A DNA stretch of 64,000 nt from Vibrio mediterranei. GTDB lineage: Bacteria > Pseudomonadota > Gammaproteobacteria > Enterobacterales > Vibrionaceae. This document shows, one piece after another, positions 36,655 to 45,195 of the stretch (within the stretch, counting starts at the first letter, position 1; each line of letters begins with the position of its first letter). The notes under the pieces are model-generated. The model saw only the letters and a program-made list of their open reading frames with translations, had not been told where the DNA came from and did not search any database. The position numbers and the translations under genes were made by a program. Location of the stretch: the NCBI RefSeq assembly GCF_900088415.1, contig NZ_FLLQ01000001.1:310001-374000 (forward strand). The letters are read 5' to 3'.

Positions 36655-38364
36655 TTATTTTGGAACCGAGTCTTTGTTTTCTCGGTTTACTCTATTCACA
36701 ACATACGGTCTATCCGATAAAAGCTTTATAAAACAATCAGCCATAGACCAATTTGTAACGGTACCTGTCCCTTCCATATTTAATATGGCATCGTAGCCCT
36801 CTTTTCCTTTCATGGTGTAAGCGCTTGAACTGCCAGTATATATTTTGTTCAACTCGATGGACTGGTTAGCAATCTTAATATCTGTAACTCGAGCCCCTTT
36901 AGGTTTGTCTTTGTCATAATGAAACTCAAGTTGCGACGTATATGGATAACTGCCTGAACCCGTTCCTATAACACCATTACCTATTGCGTTGTCGATTGCG
37001 CCTTCGATGATACGTGGAATGTACTTCCCTTTTATCTTGTAGATGCCTATCGGCACGGCAAAAGGCAATAATTTTCCGGCAATGTCTGCAACCGAAATAG
37101 CGCCGCGATTAAGTGAATTGCGCACGCCACCGGCATTATGAATAGCAAAGTCAACCTGATGACCAAGCGCTTTCATGGTGTGTAAAAATGACGCAGCGAC
37201 GAGAGGAGCTATCTCACTACCGCCCTGTTCGTCTGGAAGCCTAATGTGTCGAAGAGTATGATTCAGAGTCGTCACTTTTTGCTCTTGTAATGCCTTTACT
37301 CTAGGACGGTACTTATCATTCATTATCTGTTTGATTGACGGATGTTTGCGACAAACTTGGACGTTCGGATGCGATTGAACTCTATCTCGAATCGCTTCAT
37401 AAGGAATGGATGATACCTCACCGTCTACATCCATAAACACTCGGCGTCCGACTAACAGTTCGTTTTTGCCGTAAAAGCTCACCACTGAACCATCACTATC
37501 AAACTCAATTTCACAATGGCCCATCATCATCGCATGGTAACCCGCTTGAACCACATATGTGCCATTCACATTAACGCCATAGTGATCTTTGGAAGCCAAT
37601 CCTAGCTGAGAAAAGTCACCCTGTAACACATGGCTATGTCCGCCGATAATAAGCCCAACACCTTCCAATTGGCCCGCTATTTCAAGGTCGGTCTCATAGC
37701 CCATATGGCTTAAGATAATGATTTTATTGATACCACTTTGTTTAATGGCGGCGATAGTCGCTCGCGCAACCTCTAGCGAAGACTCAAAGCTTGTATCACA
37801 GTCCGGGTTCGCGATGTCAGCCATTTTGTCGATAGACAAACCAAAGATGGCCACTTGTTCGTTCCCAACACTCTTCACTATCCATTGTGCAGTTTTTTGC
37901 TCCACATCATATTGGTATAGATTCGGATGCCCATTTAGCGGAAACTCTTTGTCCCCCTCTCTAGAGAGGTTCCAGTTACCCGCCAATAACGGAAACTCTA
38001 TTTCTCTAATGAACTTCCCGACAGGTTCATTACCCATATCAAGTTCATGATTACCCAGTGCCATCGCATCTGGTCTAAGTTCATTGAGTAATTCAGCGTT
38101 TGCTTCGCCCTTAAATAAGGAGAAGTACAGCGTCCCTTGAAAACAATCACCTGCATGTAGCAGCAAGAATGCCTCATCATCCGCCTGTGCTCTCAGTTGT
38201 TCGACTCGAGTTGCAATGCGTGCAAAGCCGCCAGCGCTAACAAATGGTTGATATACAGTTTCGTTATGGACGATGGTTAATGGAAGAGACGTTGGTTCAA
38301 AGTATGAGTGAGTATCATTGATATGAGCAATCGTTAGTTTGAGAGGTTTATTGTTTTTCTTCAT
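36655..38364 (-). CDS. Metallophosphatase/5'-nucleotidase (UshA/CpdB family), no signal peptide
   Basis: The 569-residue enzyme has an N-terminal metallophosphatase domain with AHINDTHSYFEP, LLHAGDCFQGT, ALGNHELDMG, LSHMGYETD and GGHSHV. A C-terminal 5'-nucleotidase substrate domain starts at about residue 350 (NAGGVRNSL, IDNAIGNGVIGTGSGSYPYT). Family members are normally periplasmic, but this one starts MKKNNKPLKLTIAHINDTH with no signal, so it may act in the cytosol. A CRP-like site lies about 95 bases upstream. Likely substrates are nucleotides or their cyclic forms. Confidence 0.9.
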   Translation of the reverse strand: MKKNNKPLKLTIAHINDTHSYFEPTSLPLTIVHNETVYQPFVSAGGFARIATRVEQLRAQADDEAFLLLHAGDCFQGTLYFSLFKGEANAELLNELRPDAMALGNHELDMGNEPVGKFIREIEFPLLAGNWNLSREGDKEFPLNGHPNLYQYDVEQKTAQWIVKSVGNEQVAIFGLSIDKMADIANPDCDTSFESSLEVARATIAAIKQSGINKIIILSHMGYETDLEIAGQLEGVGLIIGGHSHVLQGDFSQLGLASKDHYGVNVNGTYVVQAGYHAMMMGHCEIEFDSDGSVVSFYGKNELLVGRRVFMDVDGEVSSIPYEAIRDRVQSHPNVQVCRKHPSIKQIMNDKYRPRVKALQEQKVTTLNHTLRHIRLPDEQGGSEIAPLVAASFLHTMKALGHQVDFAIHNAGGVRNSLNRGAISVADIAGKLLPFAVPIGIYKIKGKYIPRIIEGAIDNAIGNGVIGTGSGSYPYTSQLEFHYDKDKPKGARVTDIKIANQSIELNKIYTGSSSAYTMKGKEGYDAILNMEGTGTVTNWSMADCFIKLLSDRPYVVNRVNRENKDSVPK

Positions 38365-38459
38365 AGCGTTTCTCTGTTATCTCCCCTCTGATGTTAGACC
38401 GCTTTATGTGACATTCCAATGAAGTTCTTGAAATACAGAGCACATTATACAGGTCTGTG

Positions 38460-38475
38460 TTTGATATACATCACA
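38460..38475 (-). promoter_or_regulatory. CRP-like site upstream of the 5'-nucleotidase gene
   Basis: TTTGATATACATCACA matches TGTGA-N6-TCACA with one half-site degenerate. It lies about 95-110 bases before the nucleotidase start and about 130 before ybjD on the other strand. Confidence 0.55.
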
Positions 38476-38605
38476 TAAATTCTCTAGGGATATTTGAAAT
38501 TAATATGAGCTTGATTACAGCTCATTCTCGAAAACCCTCTTATAATTGATTGAGATAGTTAGTATTTTCGATTCTACGTACTAACTACAACTTAAGGAGA
38601 ATTGG

Positions 38606-40240
38606 ATGAAGTTAGAACGCATTGATATATCCGGTTTTCGCGGTATTAAGCGCCTCTCTCTCGCGCTCAATGACCTAACCACGTTGATTGGTGAAAATAC
38701 ATGGGGTAAATCTTCTTTACTTGATGCCTTGTGTGTTGTACTTCCTGCTGACGGCGAACTGTATCAGTTCGAAATGAAAGATTTCCACGTCGATTACGCC
38801 GCTTCACATCCCCAAACGAGGCACCTACAGATTATTCTCTCCTTTGTAGCCACTGAAAGAAACGAAACTCACTCAGGCCGTTATCGCAAGCTCAAACCTA
38901 TCTGGCAGCAAGACAGTAATGGAGTAGAACGTTTCTATTATCGAATCAGCGCTACATTAGAAGGCTATGATGTCACTCAGCACTATGCCTTTCTTGATGT
39001 AAATGGTTCTCCGCTACGGTTACACCACTCAGAGAAATTAGCGCAAGAGTTGATGACACTTCACCCTGTCATACGACTTAGAGACTCGCGTAGATTCTAC
39101 CACCATGAGATTGCTACTAATGGTCATAACTCACGCTCTGAAAAGCGAATTAATAACACAGTGCGTCGATTAATGGCGATACCTGGCCATGTGAATAAAG
39201 GAGAAATGAAAAGTAGCCTCAACTCGATGAAGGTGTTGGTAGAGCACTATTTTTCATTTAAAAGCCATTCACGAGGACTTTCCAAAAATGGCAATCGCGA
39301 TGGGGTATTCTTCTCGCGGCCTTCAAATGAGCAAAATCTCTCCCAAGTGATCGATGAAACGAAGAACCATCAAACGCGGTTGCTGCTATTGGGGTTGCTC
39401 AATGCTTATCTACAGGCAAAAGGTCCAACTGAACTCAGACGTTGCGCACGTCCAATACTCATCATTGAAGATCCTGAAGGTCGTTTACACCCAACTCACC
39501 TCTCCCGCGCGTGGAGCTTATTGCAAATGCTTCCTATGCAAAAGATCCTCACAACGAACAGTAGTGACTTACTCGGCGCAGTCCCACTGGAATCTATCCG
39601 CCGACTCGTCAGACAGTCTGATAAGACTGTTACGACAAGTATTTCTCCTAACAACCTAACTAAAGATGACTTGCGACGGGTTGGTTTTCATATCCGATTT
39701 CATCGTTCCCGCGCACTTTTTGCACGTTGTTGGTTACTGGTTGAAGGCGAGACTGAGGTATGGCTGTTCAATGAGCTCGCTAATCTTTCGGGCTATAACC
39801 TATCCGCTGAAGGCGTTCAAATCATTGAATTTGCACAATCAGGTCTTAAGTCTTTGATCAAAGTCGCTCAAGCATTTGGTATTGACTGGCATGTTGTTAC
39901 GGACGGTGATGCTGCCGGAAAGAAATACGCAACTACTGTTATCCATCAATTACATGGCGACCATCCGCGCCATCATTTAACCGAATTACCCGATAGAGAT
40001 ATTGAGCACTATCTGTATACACATGGTTTTGAAGATTTCTTTAGGGATCTCATCAAAATTCCTCATGACCACCCAATACCACCAAAAAAGGTGGTCACCC
40101 GTGTACTCAAAAAGTTTGCAAAACCCGACCTCGCACTGGCGATTGTCGCAGAATGTGAAGAAAGAGGACCAGACAGCATCCCTCTATTGATAAGGTGGAT
40201 CTTGAAACGAGTTGTGACTATGGCGAACGGTAATACTTAA
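38606..40240 (+). CDS. ybjD: OLD-family ATP-dependent endonuclease, YbjD type
   Basis: The 544-residue protein combines an ABC/SMC-like ATPase with a TOPRIM nuclease domain. Walker A is IGENTWGKSSLLD, Walker B is PILIIEDPEGRLHP, and the TOPRIM core is CWLLVEGETEVWL with VVTDGDAAGKK. It aligns closely with what I recall of E. coli YbjD across its whole length, with LFARCWLLVEGETE nearly identical. OLD nucleases act in DNA repair and phage defence; here it is solitary, with no UvrD-like helicase or Gabija partner next to it. The start has AAGGAGAA. Confidence 0.92.
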   Translation: MKLERIDISGFRGIKRLSLALNDLTTLIGENTWGKSSLLDALCVVLPADGELYQFEMKDFHVDYAASHPQTRHLQIILSFVATERNETHSGRYRKLKPIWQQDSNGVERFYYRISATLEGYDVTQHYAFLDVNGSPLRLHHSEKLAQELMTLHPVIRLRDSRRFYHHEIATNGHNSRSEKRINNTVRRLMAIPGHVNKGEMKSSLNSMKVLVEHYFSFKSHSRGLSKNGNRDGVFFSRPSNEQNLSQVIDETKNHQTRLLLLGLLNAYLQAKGPTELRRCARPILIIEDPEGRLHPTHLSRAWSLLQMLPMQKILTTNSSDLLGAVPLESIRRLVRQSDKTVTTSISPNNLTKDDLRRVGFHIRFHRSRALFARCWLLVEGETEVWLFNELANLSGYNLSAEGVQIIEFAQSGLKSLIKVAQAFGIDWHVVTDGDAAGKKYATTVIHQLHGDHPRHHLTELPDRDIEHYLYTHGFEDFFRDLIKIPHDHPIPPKKVVTRVLKKFAKPDLALAIVAECEERGPDSIPLLIRWILKRVVTMANGNT

Positions 40241-40242
40241 TG

Positions 40243-40279
40243 AAAAGCCTGATATCAATTGTTTTGATACCAGGCTTTA
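40243..40279. terminator. Terminator between ybjD and the DUF1097 gene
   Basis: Long hairpin AAAGCCTG-ATATCA / TGATAC-CAGGCTTT with a 7-base loop and one mispair. On the minus strand it is followed by TTTTC, so it suits the leftward gene best. Confidence 0.8.
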
Positions 40280-40289
40280 ACTTTGAAAT

Positions 40290-40769
40290 TCAGTCTTTTA
40301 CTAACTCTTGAGTCGTTTTGACGGAAAGCTGTTGATGTAACCAAAGTCCACTGGCTTTCATTGAATAGCCAAACAGTCCACCAAGCACTAAAGACGGTAC
40401 AACGATTTGCCAGTCACCATTGGCTGCAAAAGTTGCGCAAGCACCAATAAACGTACCTGGAATGTAACCTAACCAATCACGTTTTGCTTGAAAACACATA
40501 AAGAATGAAACTAAAGCCGTCATTAAATAGCCAACGATCTCTAGGTTGACCAGTGAAGAGCCATGAATGATCACTAAAGCCCAAACGACACCAGACATAT
40601 TGGTTAGTAAGCTTTGTGCTAAACCTTTTACACCATCTTTCGGTGATGCAAAGTAACTTGTACACCCTAGGAACCCGGCCCACGATAACAAACCTAACGA
40701 CATCGCTGTCCATCCCCAGATGCCAGAGAGAATACCTGTGGTAATTGAAATAGCGATTAGTGGACTCAT
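40290..40769 (-). CDS. DUF1097 membrane protein (YcdZ-like)
   Basis: The 159-residue inner-membrane protein has about five hydrophobic segments. The N-terminus (ITTGILSGIWGWTAMSLGLL) and SYFASPKDGVKGLAQSLLTN are typical of DUF1097. The function is unknown. Two CRP-like sites 52 bases apart lie upstream, with site 1 about 60 bases from the start, so expression is probably cAMP-dependent. It is transcribed in the same direction as the LysR gene upstream. Confidence 0.86.
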   Translation of the reverse strand: MSPLIAISITTGILSGIWGWTAMSLGLLSWAGFLGCTSYFASPKDGVKGLAQSLLTNMSGVVWALVIIHGSSLVNLEIVGYLMTALVSFFMCFQAKRDWLGYIPGTFIGACATFAANGDWQIVVPSLVLGGLFGYSMKASGLWLHQQLSVKTTQELVKD

Positions 40770-40829
40770 AAAGGGTTAACCTAGCAAAATGATTGATTAT
40801 GCTAGATTAACAAATACACTGAATATTGA

Positions 40830-40845
40830 CGTGATTATGATCACG
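40830..40845 (-). promoter_or_regulatory. CRP-like site 1 upstream of the DUF1097 gene
   Basis: CGTGATTATGATCACG: half-sites GTGA/TCAC at the CRP spacing, and a perfect inverted repeat extended by A and T on the outside (ACGTGAT / ATCACGT). Confidence 0.7.
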
Positions 40846-40881
40846 TTAAAATTATTTACATTACATTGCGTACATTAATTA

Positions 40882-40897
40882 TGTGATACATATCACT
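40882..40897 (-). promoter_or_regulatory. CRP-like site 2 upstream of the DUF1097 gene
   Basis: TGTGATACATATCACT is one base off TGTGA-N6-TCACA. It is centred 52 bases (five helical turns) from site 1 and overlaps the last codon and stop of the lysR gene. Confidence 0.7.
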
Positions 40898-41801
40898 ATA
40901 AAACTGAAGGACGACCTTTCATCATTCGTAGCCCCTCTCTCTTTGCACATTCAGCTAAAGGGTTTTCGGCCATATCAGCACGCCAGATGAATGACAGTGT
41001 GCGTTCCATTTCTAGTTCGGGAACGTTCAACGCAACCAACTGACCAGCTTCAATAAAGCGCTCTACATCAAGATATGGTAAGCAAGTTAGGTACTGGCTA
41101 TTTGCGACCATGCTACGAAGCACGGGTACGTGCTCGTATTCGCGCCAGACATCTAAGTCTGCAATGAGATGGTGAATGGAGCTATCAAAGATTTTACGAG
41201 TACCGGAACCATGTTCGCGCAATACCCAGCGCGCTTGCTCCAGTTGAGCGAGACTCACTCTATCTCTTTTTGCAAAAGGGTGATGGGCAGATGCCACCAC
41301 AGTCAAGTGGTCTCGACACCAAACTTCTTGGTGAACTCGATTATCGTCGCAACGACCTTCAATAATGCCAAGGTCGTATTTGTAATCCAAAACACCTTCG
41401 ATAACTGAGTCTGTACTCTGCACTCCCAACGTAATTCTCATTTCTGGGAAGTCGTTGTCGATTGCACTAATAAGATCAGGGACTAAGTGTTCTGCTGGTG
41501 TTTGACTAGCACCAAGCTTTAATTCGCCACTCAATAGATGCTGTTCGTAAAACCCCATCTCAATTTGCTGGGCGTCTTGTAACAAGCGTTTCGCTTTTGG
41601 ACGCAGCCAGACTCCCCAATGGGACAACGCCATCTGCTTACCCTGACGTTCAAATAAAGGGCGGCCAAGCATTTTCTCTAATTGCGCTAACGACATGCTA
41701 GTGGCTGATTGGGTTAAAGACAGCTTTTCAGCAGCTTGACTGACACTTCCTGTATCGGCTACTGCATCAAATACTGCTAACTGCTTTAATGAATATCGCA
41801 T
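40896..41801 (-). CDS. LysR-family transcriptional regulator
   Basis: The start is the ATG at 41801, preceded by GGAAGGAAAG; the frame continues to 41846 without a binding site. The 301-residue product begins MRYSLKQLAVFDAVADTGSV with the HTH LTQSATSMSLAQLEKMLGRP. The effector domain contains ELKLGASQTPAEHLVPDLI and EHGSGTRKIFD, close to the CysB/YeiE-like group that senses small anions or sulfur compounds. It is divergent from the focA-CBS gene at about 370 bases, so it could control that transporter. Confidence 0.88.
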   Translation of the reverse strand: MRYSLKQLAVFDAVADTGSVSQAAEKLSLTQSATSMSLAQLEKMLGRPLFERQGKQMALSHWGVWLRPKAKRLLQDAQQIEMGFYEQHLLSGELKLGASQTPAEHLVPDLISAIDNDFPEMRITLGVQSTDSVIEGVLDYKYDLGIIEGRCDDNRVHQEVWCRDHLTVVASAHHPFAKRDRVSLAQLEQARWVLREHGSGTRKIFDSSIHHLIADLDVWREYEHVPVLRSMVANSQYLTCLPYLDVERFIEAGQLVALNVPELEMERTLSFIWRADMAENPLAECAKREGLRMMKGRPSVL

Positions 41802-42050
41802 CTGCTTTCCTTCCACTACTAAATCTAAATTGAATGCCGCAATCAATTCTCAGGCGTCGACCGGACATCATCAGTTTCCCTTATGCTGCCCGTCAGGTGG
41901 ATTTTTGTGATTATTATTTCACCACCAAGAATCTTATTAACCTGCCAATCTCTCACTTAAAAACAGTACGTTATGGACAACAGCCCTTATTCTACCTTGT
42001 GCAGATAAGTTATCAATATTTCTGATTTAGATTTTAAAAATTATCAATTT

Positions 42051-42072
42051 TACCACTAGGTACTCTACCCCT
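42051..42072 (+). promoter_or_regulatory. Two NarL/NarP-type heptamers upstream of focA
   Basis: TACCACT at 42051 and TACCCCT at 42066 both fit TACYNMT, spaced 15 bases start to start. Short motifs occur by chance, but nitrate/nitrite control of a formate/nitrite transporter would be sensible. The rest of the 41802-42133 intergenic stretch shows a CCCCTT / AAGGGG repeat at about 42068-42100 and nothing else clear. Confidence 0.3.
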
Positions 42073-42133
42073 TAATCTAGATTCGAACACGGCAAGGGGC
42101 CTTGTTCTCGCACTTTGATTAAGGAGTTATGAA

Positions 42134-42175
42134 ATGCGCGAAACATCCAATACGACAAGAGTAAGGAGTCATTAA
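42134..42175 (+). CDS. Possible leader ORF (13 codons) coupled to focA
   Basis: The ORF reads MRETSNTTRVRSH. AAGGAG ends seven bases before its ATG, ideal spacing, and its stop TAA shares a base with the focA ATG (TAATG). Ribosomes ending the leader would be placed on the focA start. Ser/Thr/Arg-rich content shows no obvious attenuator pattern. An overlapping ORF from 42129 (MKCAKHPIRQE) has poor spacing. Confidence 0.4.
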   Translation: MRETSNTTRVRSH

Positions 42176-43623
42176 TGGCATCAGCTAGCTCCGACAATCA
42201 TCTGCTCTTTTCGCCACTTGAAATGATGGCAGAAGCTGAAAAGTTTGCCTTAAGTAAAGCGAAGAAAACCAGTGGGATGACGATGAGTCTGGCCATCATG
42301 GCCGGGGCCTTCATTGGGCTTGCATTCCTTTTCTACATCACAGTTACGACTGGAAGTGCAGATGCAGGATGGGGACTAAGCCGATTAGCGGGTGGACTCG
42401 CATTCAGTATGGGGCTGATTTTAATTGTTATTTGCGGCGGTGAGTTATTCACCAGCTCTGTTCTCTCGAGCATCTCGTGGGCAAATAAGCAAATCAGTTT
42501 CAAAAAAATGCTGTCAATTTGGGGAAAGGTCTATGTCGGCAACTTTATCGGCGCAATGTTCTTGCTGTTGATTGTGTCAGCAGCCGGACTTTACCAAATG
42601 GACAACGGTCAGTGGGGCCTTAACGCATTGAATATCGCTCAACATAAGCTCCATCATACGTGGGTACAAGCTTTTGCATTAGGTGTGCTTTGTAACCTAC
42701 TTGTTTGCTTGGCGATATGGCTAACCTTTAGTTCAGCGAACGCTATGACGAAAGCTGCAATGACCGTCTTACCTGTCGCTATGTTCGTTAGCAGCGGTTT
42801 TGAACACTGCGTAGCCAACATGTTTATGGTGCCACTTGGAATCGTTATTCAGAACTTTGCGGGCAGCGAGTTTTGGGCGGCAACGGGTACAACCGCTGCA
42901 CAGTTTAGCGATCTAACCCCAATGCACTTTCTCACTAATAACCTAATACCAGTCACGCTAGGTAACATCATCGGTGGCGCGGTTTTGGTAGGACTTGCCA
43001 ATTGGAGCATCTACCGAAGACCACAACTAAAAGCAGCAAATGTCACTGCAATCACAACAACTACTGCGCTAACGTCAGTAAAGGAGACGCAAATGAACAA
43101 CAACATCATCGTAAAAGACATCATGAACACTCAACCGGTAACGCTTAGTGTTGAAATGCCTACTGCTGTTGCACTTGATACGCTTTTAGACCACAACTTA
43201 ACAAGCGCACCAGTCACCGATATTGAAGGACGTTTGGTTGGTTTCTTCTCTGTCCACGACGTAATGGTCGACCTTTGGTGCCAAGACTACATTCCTGAGC
43301 AAGGTCAGAAAGTAGTGGACTTAATGAGCCGTGATGTCGTCGCCATCAATGCTACCGAAAAGTTGGTTGATGTGGCTGAGTTTCTTTGCATCGACAAAGA
43401 GCAGCTATATCCGGTGAGCTCTATGGGCATCGCTACGAGTTTCTCTACTCTATCACTAGAAGAACGTGCTAAAGCGATGAAGGTCAGTAAGCCACATGTA
43501 CTACCGGTTCTTGAAAATGGTGTCTTAGTAGGAGTGCTGTCTAGAGCAGAAGTTATGAAAGCAGTTCGCCCAATCTATGGTAAACGCCTAAATATTGTTG
43601 AACGTGAGCTTGAAACTGCATAG
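42175..43623 (+). CDS. focA: Formate/nitrite-family transporter fused to CBS domains
   Basis: The 482-residue protein has a six-helix FocA/NirC channel domain (about residues 35-285) with GGELFTSSVLSSISWANKQI, the Omega-loop region, and SSGFEHCVANMFMVPLGI, which contains the conserved channel His. A Thr-rich linker (about 285-305) follows, then a tandem CBS pair (VKDIMNTQPVTLSVEM, then VVDLMSRDVVAINATEKLVD). CBS pairs bind adenosine nucleotides, so gating or turnover could respond to energy state. Inside the gene, AAGGAG at 43081 and the ATG at 43093 could start a free CBS protein of 176 residues. Whether the substrate is formate or nitrite is not fixed by sequence. Confidence 0.9.
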   Translation: MASASSDNHLLFSPLEMMAEAEKFALSKAKKTSGMTMSLAIMAGAFIGLAFLFYITVTTGSADAGWGLSRLAGGLAFSMGLILIVICGGELFTSSVLSSISWANKQISFKKMLSIWGKVYVGNFIGAMFLLLIVSAAGLYQMDNGQWGLNALNIAQHKLHHTWVQAFALGVLCNLLVCLAIWLTFSSANAMTKAAMTVLPVAMFVSSGFEHCVANMFMVPLGIVIQNFAGSEFWAATGTTAAQFSDLTPMHFLTNNLIPVTLGNIIGGAVLVGLANWSIYRRPQLKAANVTAITTTTALTSVKETQMNNNIIVKDIMNTQPVTLSVEMPTAVALDTLLDHNLTSAPVTDIEGRLVGFFSVHDVMVDLWCQDYIPEQGQKVVDLMSRDVVAINATEKLVDVAEFLCIDKEQLYPVSSMGIATSFSTLSLEERAKAMKVSKPHVLPVLENGVLVGVLSRAEVMKAVRPIYGKRLNIVERELETA

Positions 43624-43666
43624 TTCGACACAAAAGTTTTTGGCTAGGAAATAAGTCGTTTGGCCG

Positions 43667-43695
43667 AAAAAAGCCCCGGTGTAAAAACCGGGGCA
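43667..43695 (-). terminator. Terminator of the YadA-anchor gene
   Basis: Stem GCCCCGGT / ACCGGGGC with a 6-base loop; on the minus strand it is followed by TTTTTTC. It may also stop focA transcripts from the other side. Confidence 0.9.
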
Positions 43696-43722
43696 ATCTT
43701 ATTCGTAAAGACTTAGTTATTA

Positions 43723-44826
43723 TTATTTGAATGTATAAGTTACGCCACCTGCGACCATGGTATCTTTGATTTTACCAGCATTGCCTTTATTCGTTTCAGC
43801 GTAACCAAATGAACCTTTAATAATCCACTCTTCTTTTTGACCAAAATTATATCCTGCACCGATCGCAATTGCGTTGGAACCATTAAAGTTCGCTGCACCA
43901 GCACCAATACCAAAACCACCCTGACCAAATTGCATTTGGCTCATTGCACCTACCATAGCGACACCGTTAGATACACGCCCCTCTACTTTATCGATTTTGC
44001 TGTCTAGGCGCTTAACTTCTTGGTTGAAGCGTTGTTCTGCTTGTGCAGCCCAAGCACGTCCATCGGCGATAGCTTTTTGGTTGTCGGCTATATCATTGCG
44101 AGTATCAGCTCTATCTTGATCTGTAGGGTCAATCGGATTCGGCATAGGTTTCATATCATTGTCTACAATTTTGGCATTTATGTTGGCTCCTTGACCATCA
44201 CTAAAATTTATGTGGGTCGCATTGCCATTTTCATCTACTTCGACTCGAACTGACTCTCCAGTACTCGGGTCGGTCAAAGTATATGAGCCATCCTCCAGTT
44301 TCTCTCCAAATTTGACTGGTTTCCCGTTCTGTATCCCAACGATTGAATCACCTTTTAGCTCAAGTTTATTATGAGCGATTAGAGATTCAGCCATTGCCTG
44401 TGCTTCTTTGGAGTGAACATTGATTTCTTTAAAGCTATCTCCACCTGAAATGGCACCATTATTTGGATTCCAATTATCTTCTTGTACTACAACTGTTCCA
44501 ACATCTATTTTCGTTTTTCCATCATTACTACGTGTTGCAGTACGAACCTCAATATCACCATTTTTATCTAGTAGTAATCTGGTTTTCTCACTTCCATCTT
44601 TCGATTCGAAATAGAATTGGCCGTTTTCTAGTGTCGAAATATGCTTACCATCTTTAATTAAAAATGTACCGCCTTTACGCTCGACCACTTGGTATCCGTT
44701 CTCAGCCATTACACTTTCGATCTCTGCTTTACTACCACCTCCAACTATACCGTGATTTTCTACTGCCGCAAAAGCCGTAGTTGATAGTAAAGCTGTTACT
44801 GATAATGCTATAAGTGTCTTTTTCAT
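43723..44826 (-). CDS. YadA C-terminal-anchor protein, probable trimeric surface protein
   Basis: The start is the ATG at 44826, which opens a signal peptide (MKKTLIALSVTALLSTTAFA); upstream codons would bury it. The 367-residue product has a mixed beta-rich, very polar passenger (residues 25-240). A coiled-coil stalk lies at about 255-295 (AEQRFNQEVKRLDSKIDKVE). A YadA anchor of about 70 residues follows, with four strands ending in GGVTYTFK. GANINAKI, NAIAIGAG and the terminal aromatic-K fit trimeric autotransporters. The passenger is short and lacks YadA head repeats; its target is unknown. Confidence 0.85.
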   Translation of the reverse strand: MKKTLIALSVTALLSTTAFAAVENHGIVGGGSKAEIESVMAENGYQVVERKGGTFLIKDGKHISTLENGQFYFESKDGSEKTRLLLDKNGDIEVRTATRSNDGKTKIDVGTVVVQEDNWNPNNGAISGGDSFKEINVHSKEAQAMAESLIAHNKLELKGDSIVGIQNGKPVKFGEKLEDGSYTLTDPSTGESVRVEVDENGNATHINFSDGQGANINAKIVDNDMKPMPNPIDPTDQDRADTRNDIADNQKAIADGRAWAAQAEQRFNQEVKRLDSKIDKVEGRVSNGVAMVGAMSQMQFGQGGFGIGAGAANFNGSNAIAIGAGYNFGQKEEWIIKGSFGYAETNKGNAGKIKDTMVAGGVTYTFK

Positions 44827-44871
44827 AATTAAATTTCTTCGTATCAATAAGGAAAATAGGATTTATTATTT

Positions 44872-44961
44872 GGCGACTATCCCTTCGCCCTATCGAAACA
44901 TCAGCCACTCACCGTAGACCAATCATTTCGCCAATTACCGAGCCGTTCCGTTGGTAACTGG
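44872..44961 (-). other. Structured leader or promoter region of the YadA-anchor gene
   Basis: The 310 bases between this gene and the next terminator contain no ORF. They hold two hairpins: GGCGA / TCGCC at 44872-44889 and CCAATTACC / GGTAACTGG at 44931-44961 (one G-U). The second is 100-130 bases upstream of the start, so it could be in a long leader. Confidence 0.3.
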
Positions 44962-45135
44962 TGTGCTCATTGCTGAGAACGAGGCGAATGTTAGATACAA
45001 AGATTTTTCTAATGTAGTTGAAGAAAATTAGTTATTTATAGAAAGCAGTTAGCGAAATATTAATAAATGATTCGCAACTTAAGAGAAAAGGAAATCTGAC
45101 GATAGTTATCAGTATTTTTGATTTAGTTTGGTTCA

Positions 45136-45162
45136 CAAAAAAGCCCCTTTAAAAAGGGGCTT
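45136..45162 (-). terminator. Terminator of the b561-YceI operon
   Basis: Stem AAGCCCCTTT / AAAGGGGCTT flanked by A-run and T-run; 34 bases past the yceI stop on the minus strand. Confidence 0.9.
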
Positions 45163-45195
45163 GAAAAATCAAATTAGTATGCTGATAAGAAATGG

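Noticed and set aside
38606..40240. Gabija or other OLD-based defence operon
   Set aside because: No UvrD-like helicase or other partner lies next to the gene, and the protein is closest to housekeeping YbjD.
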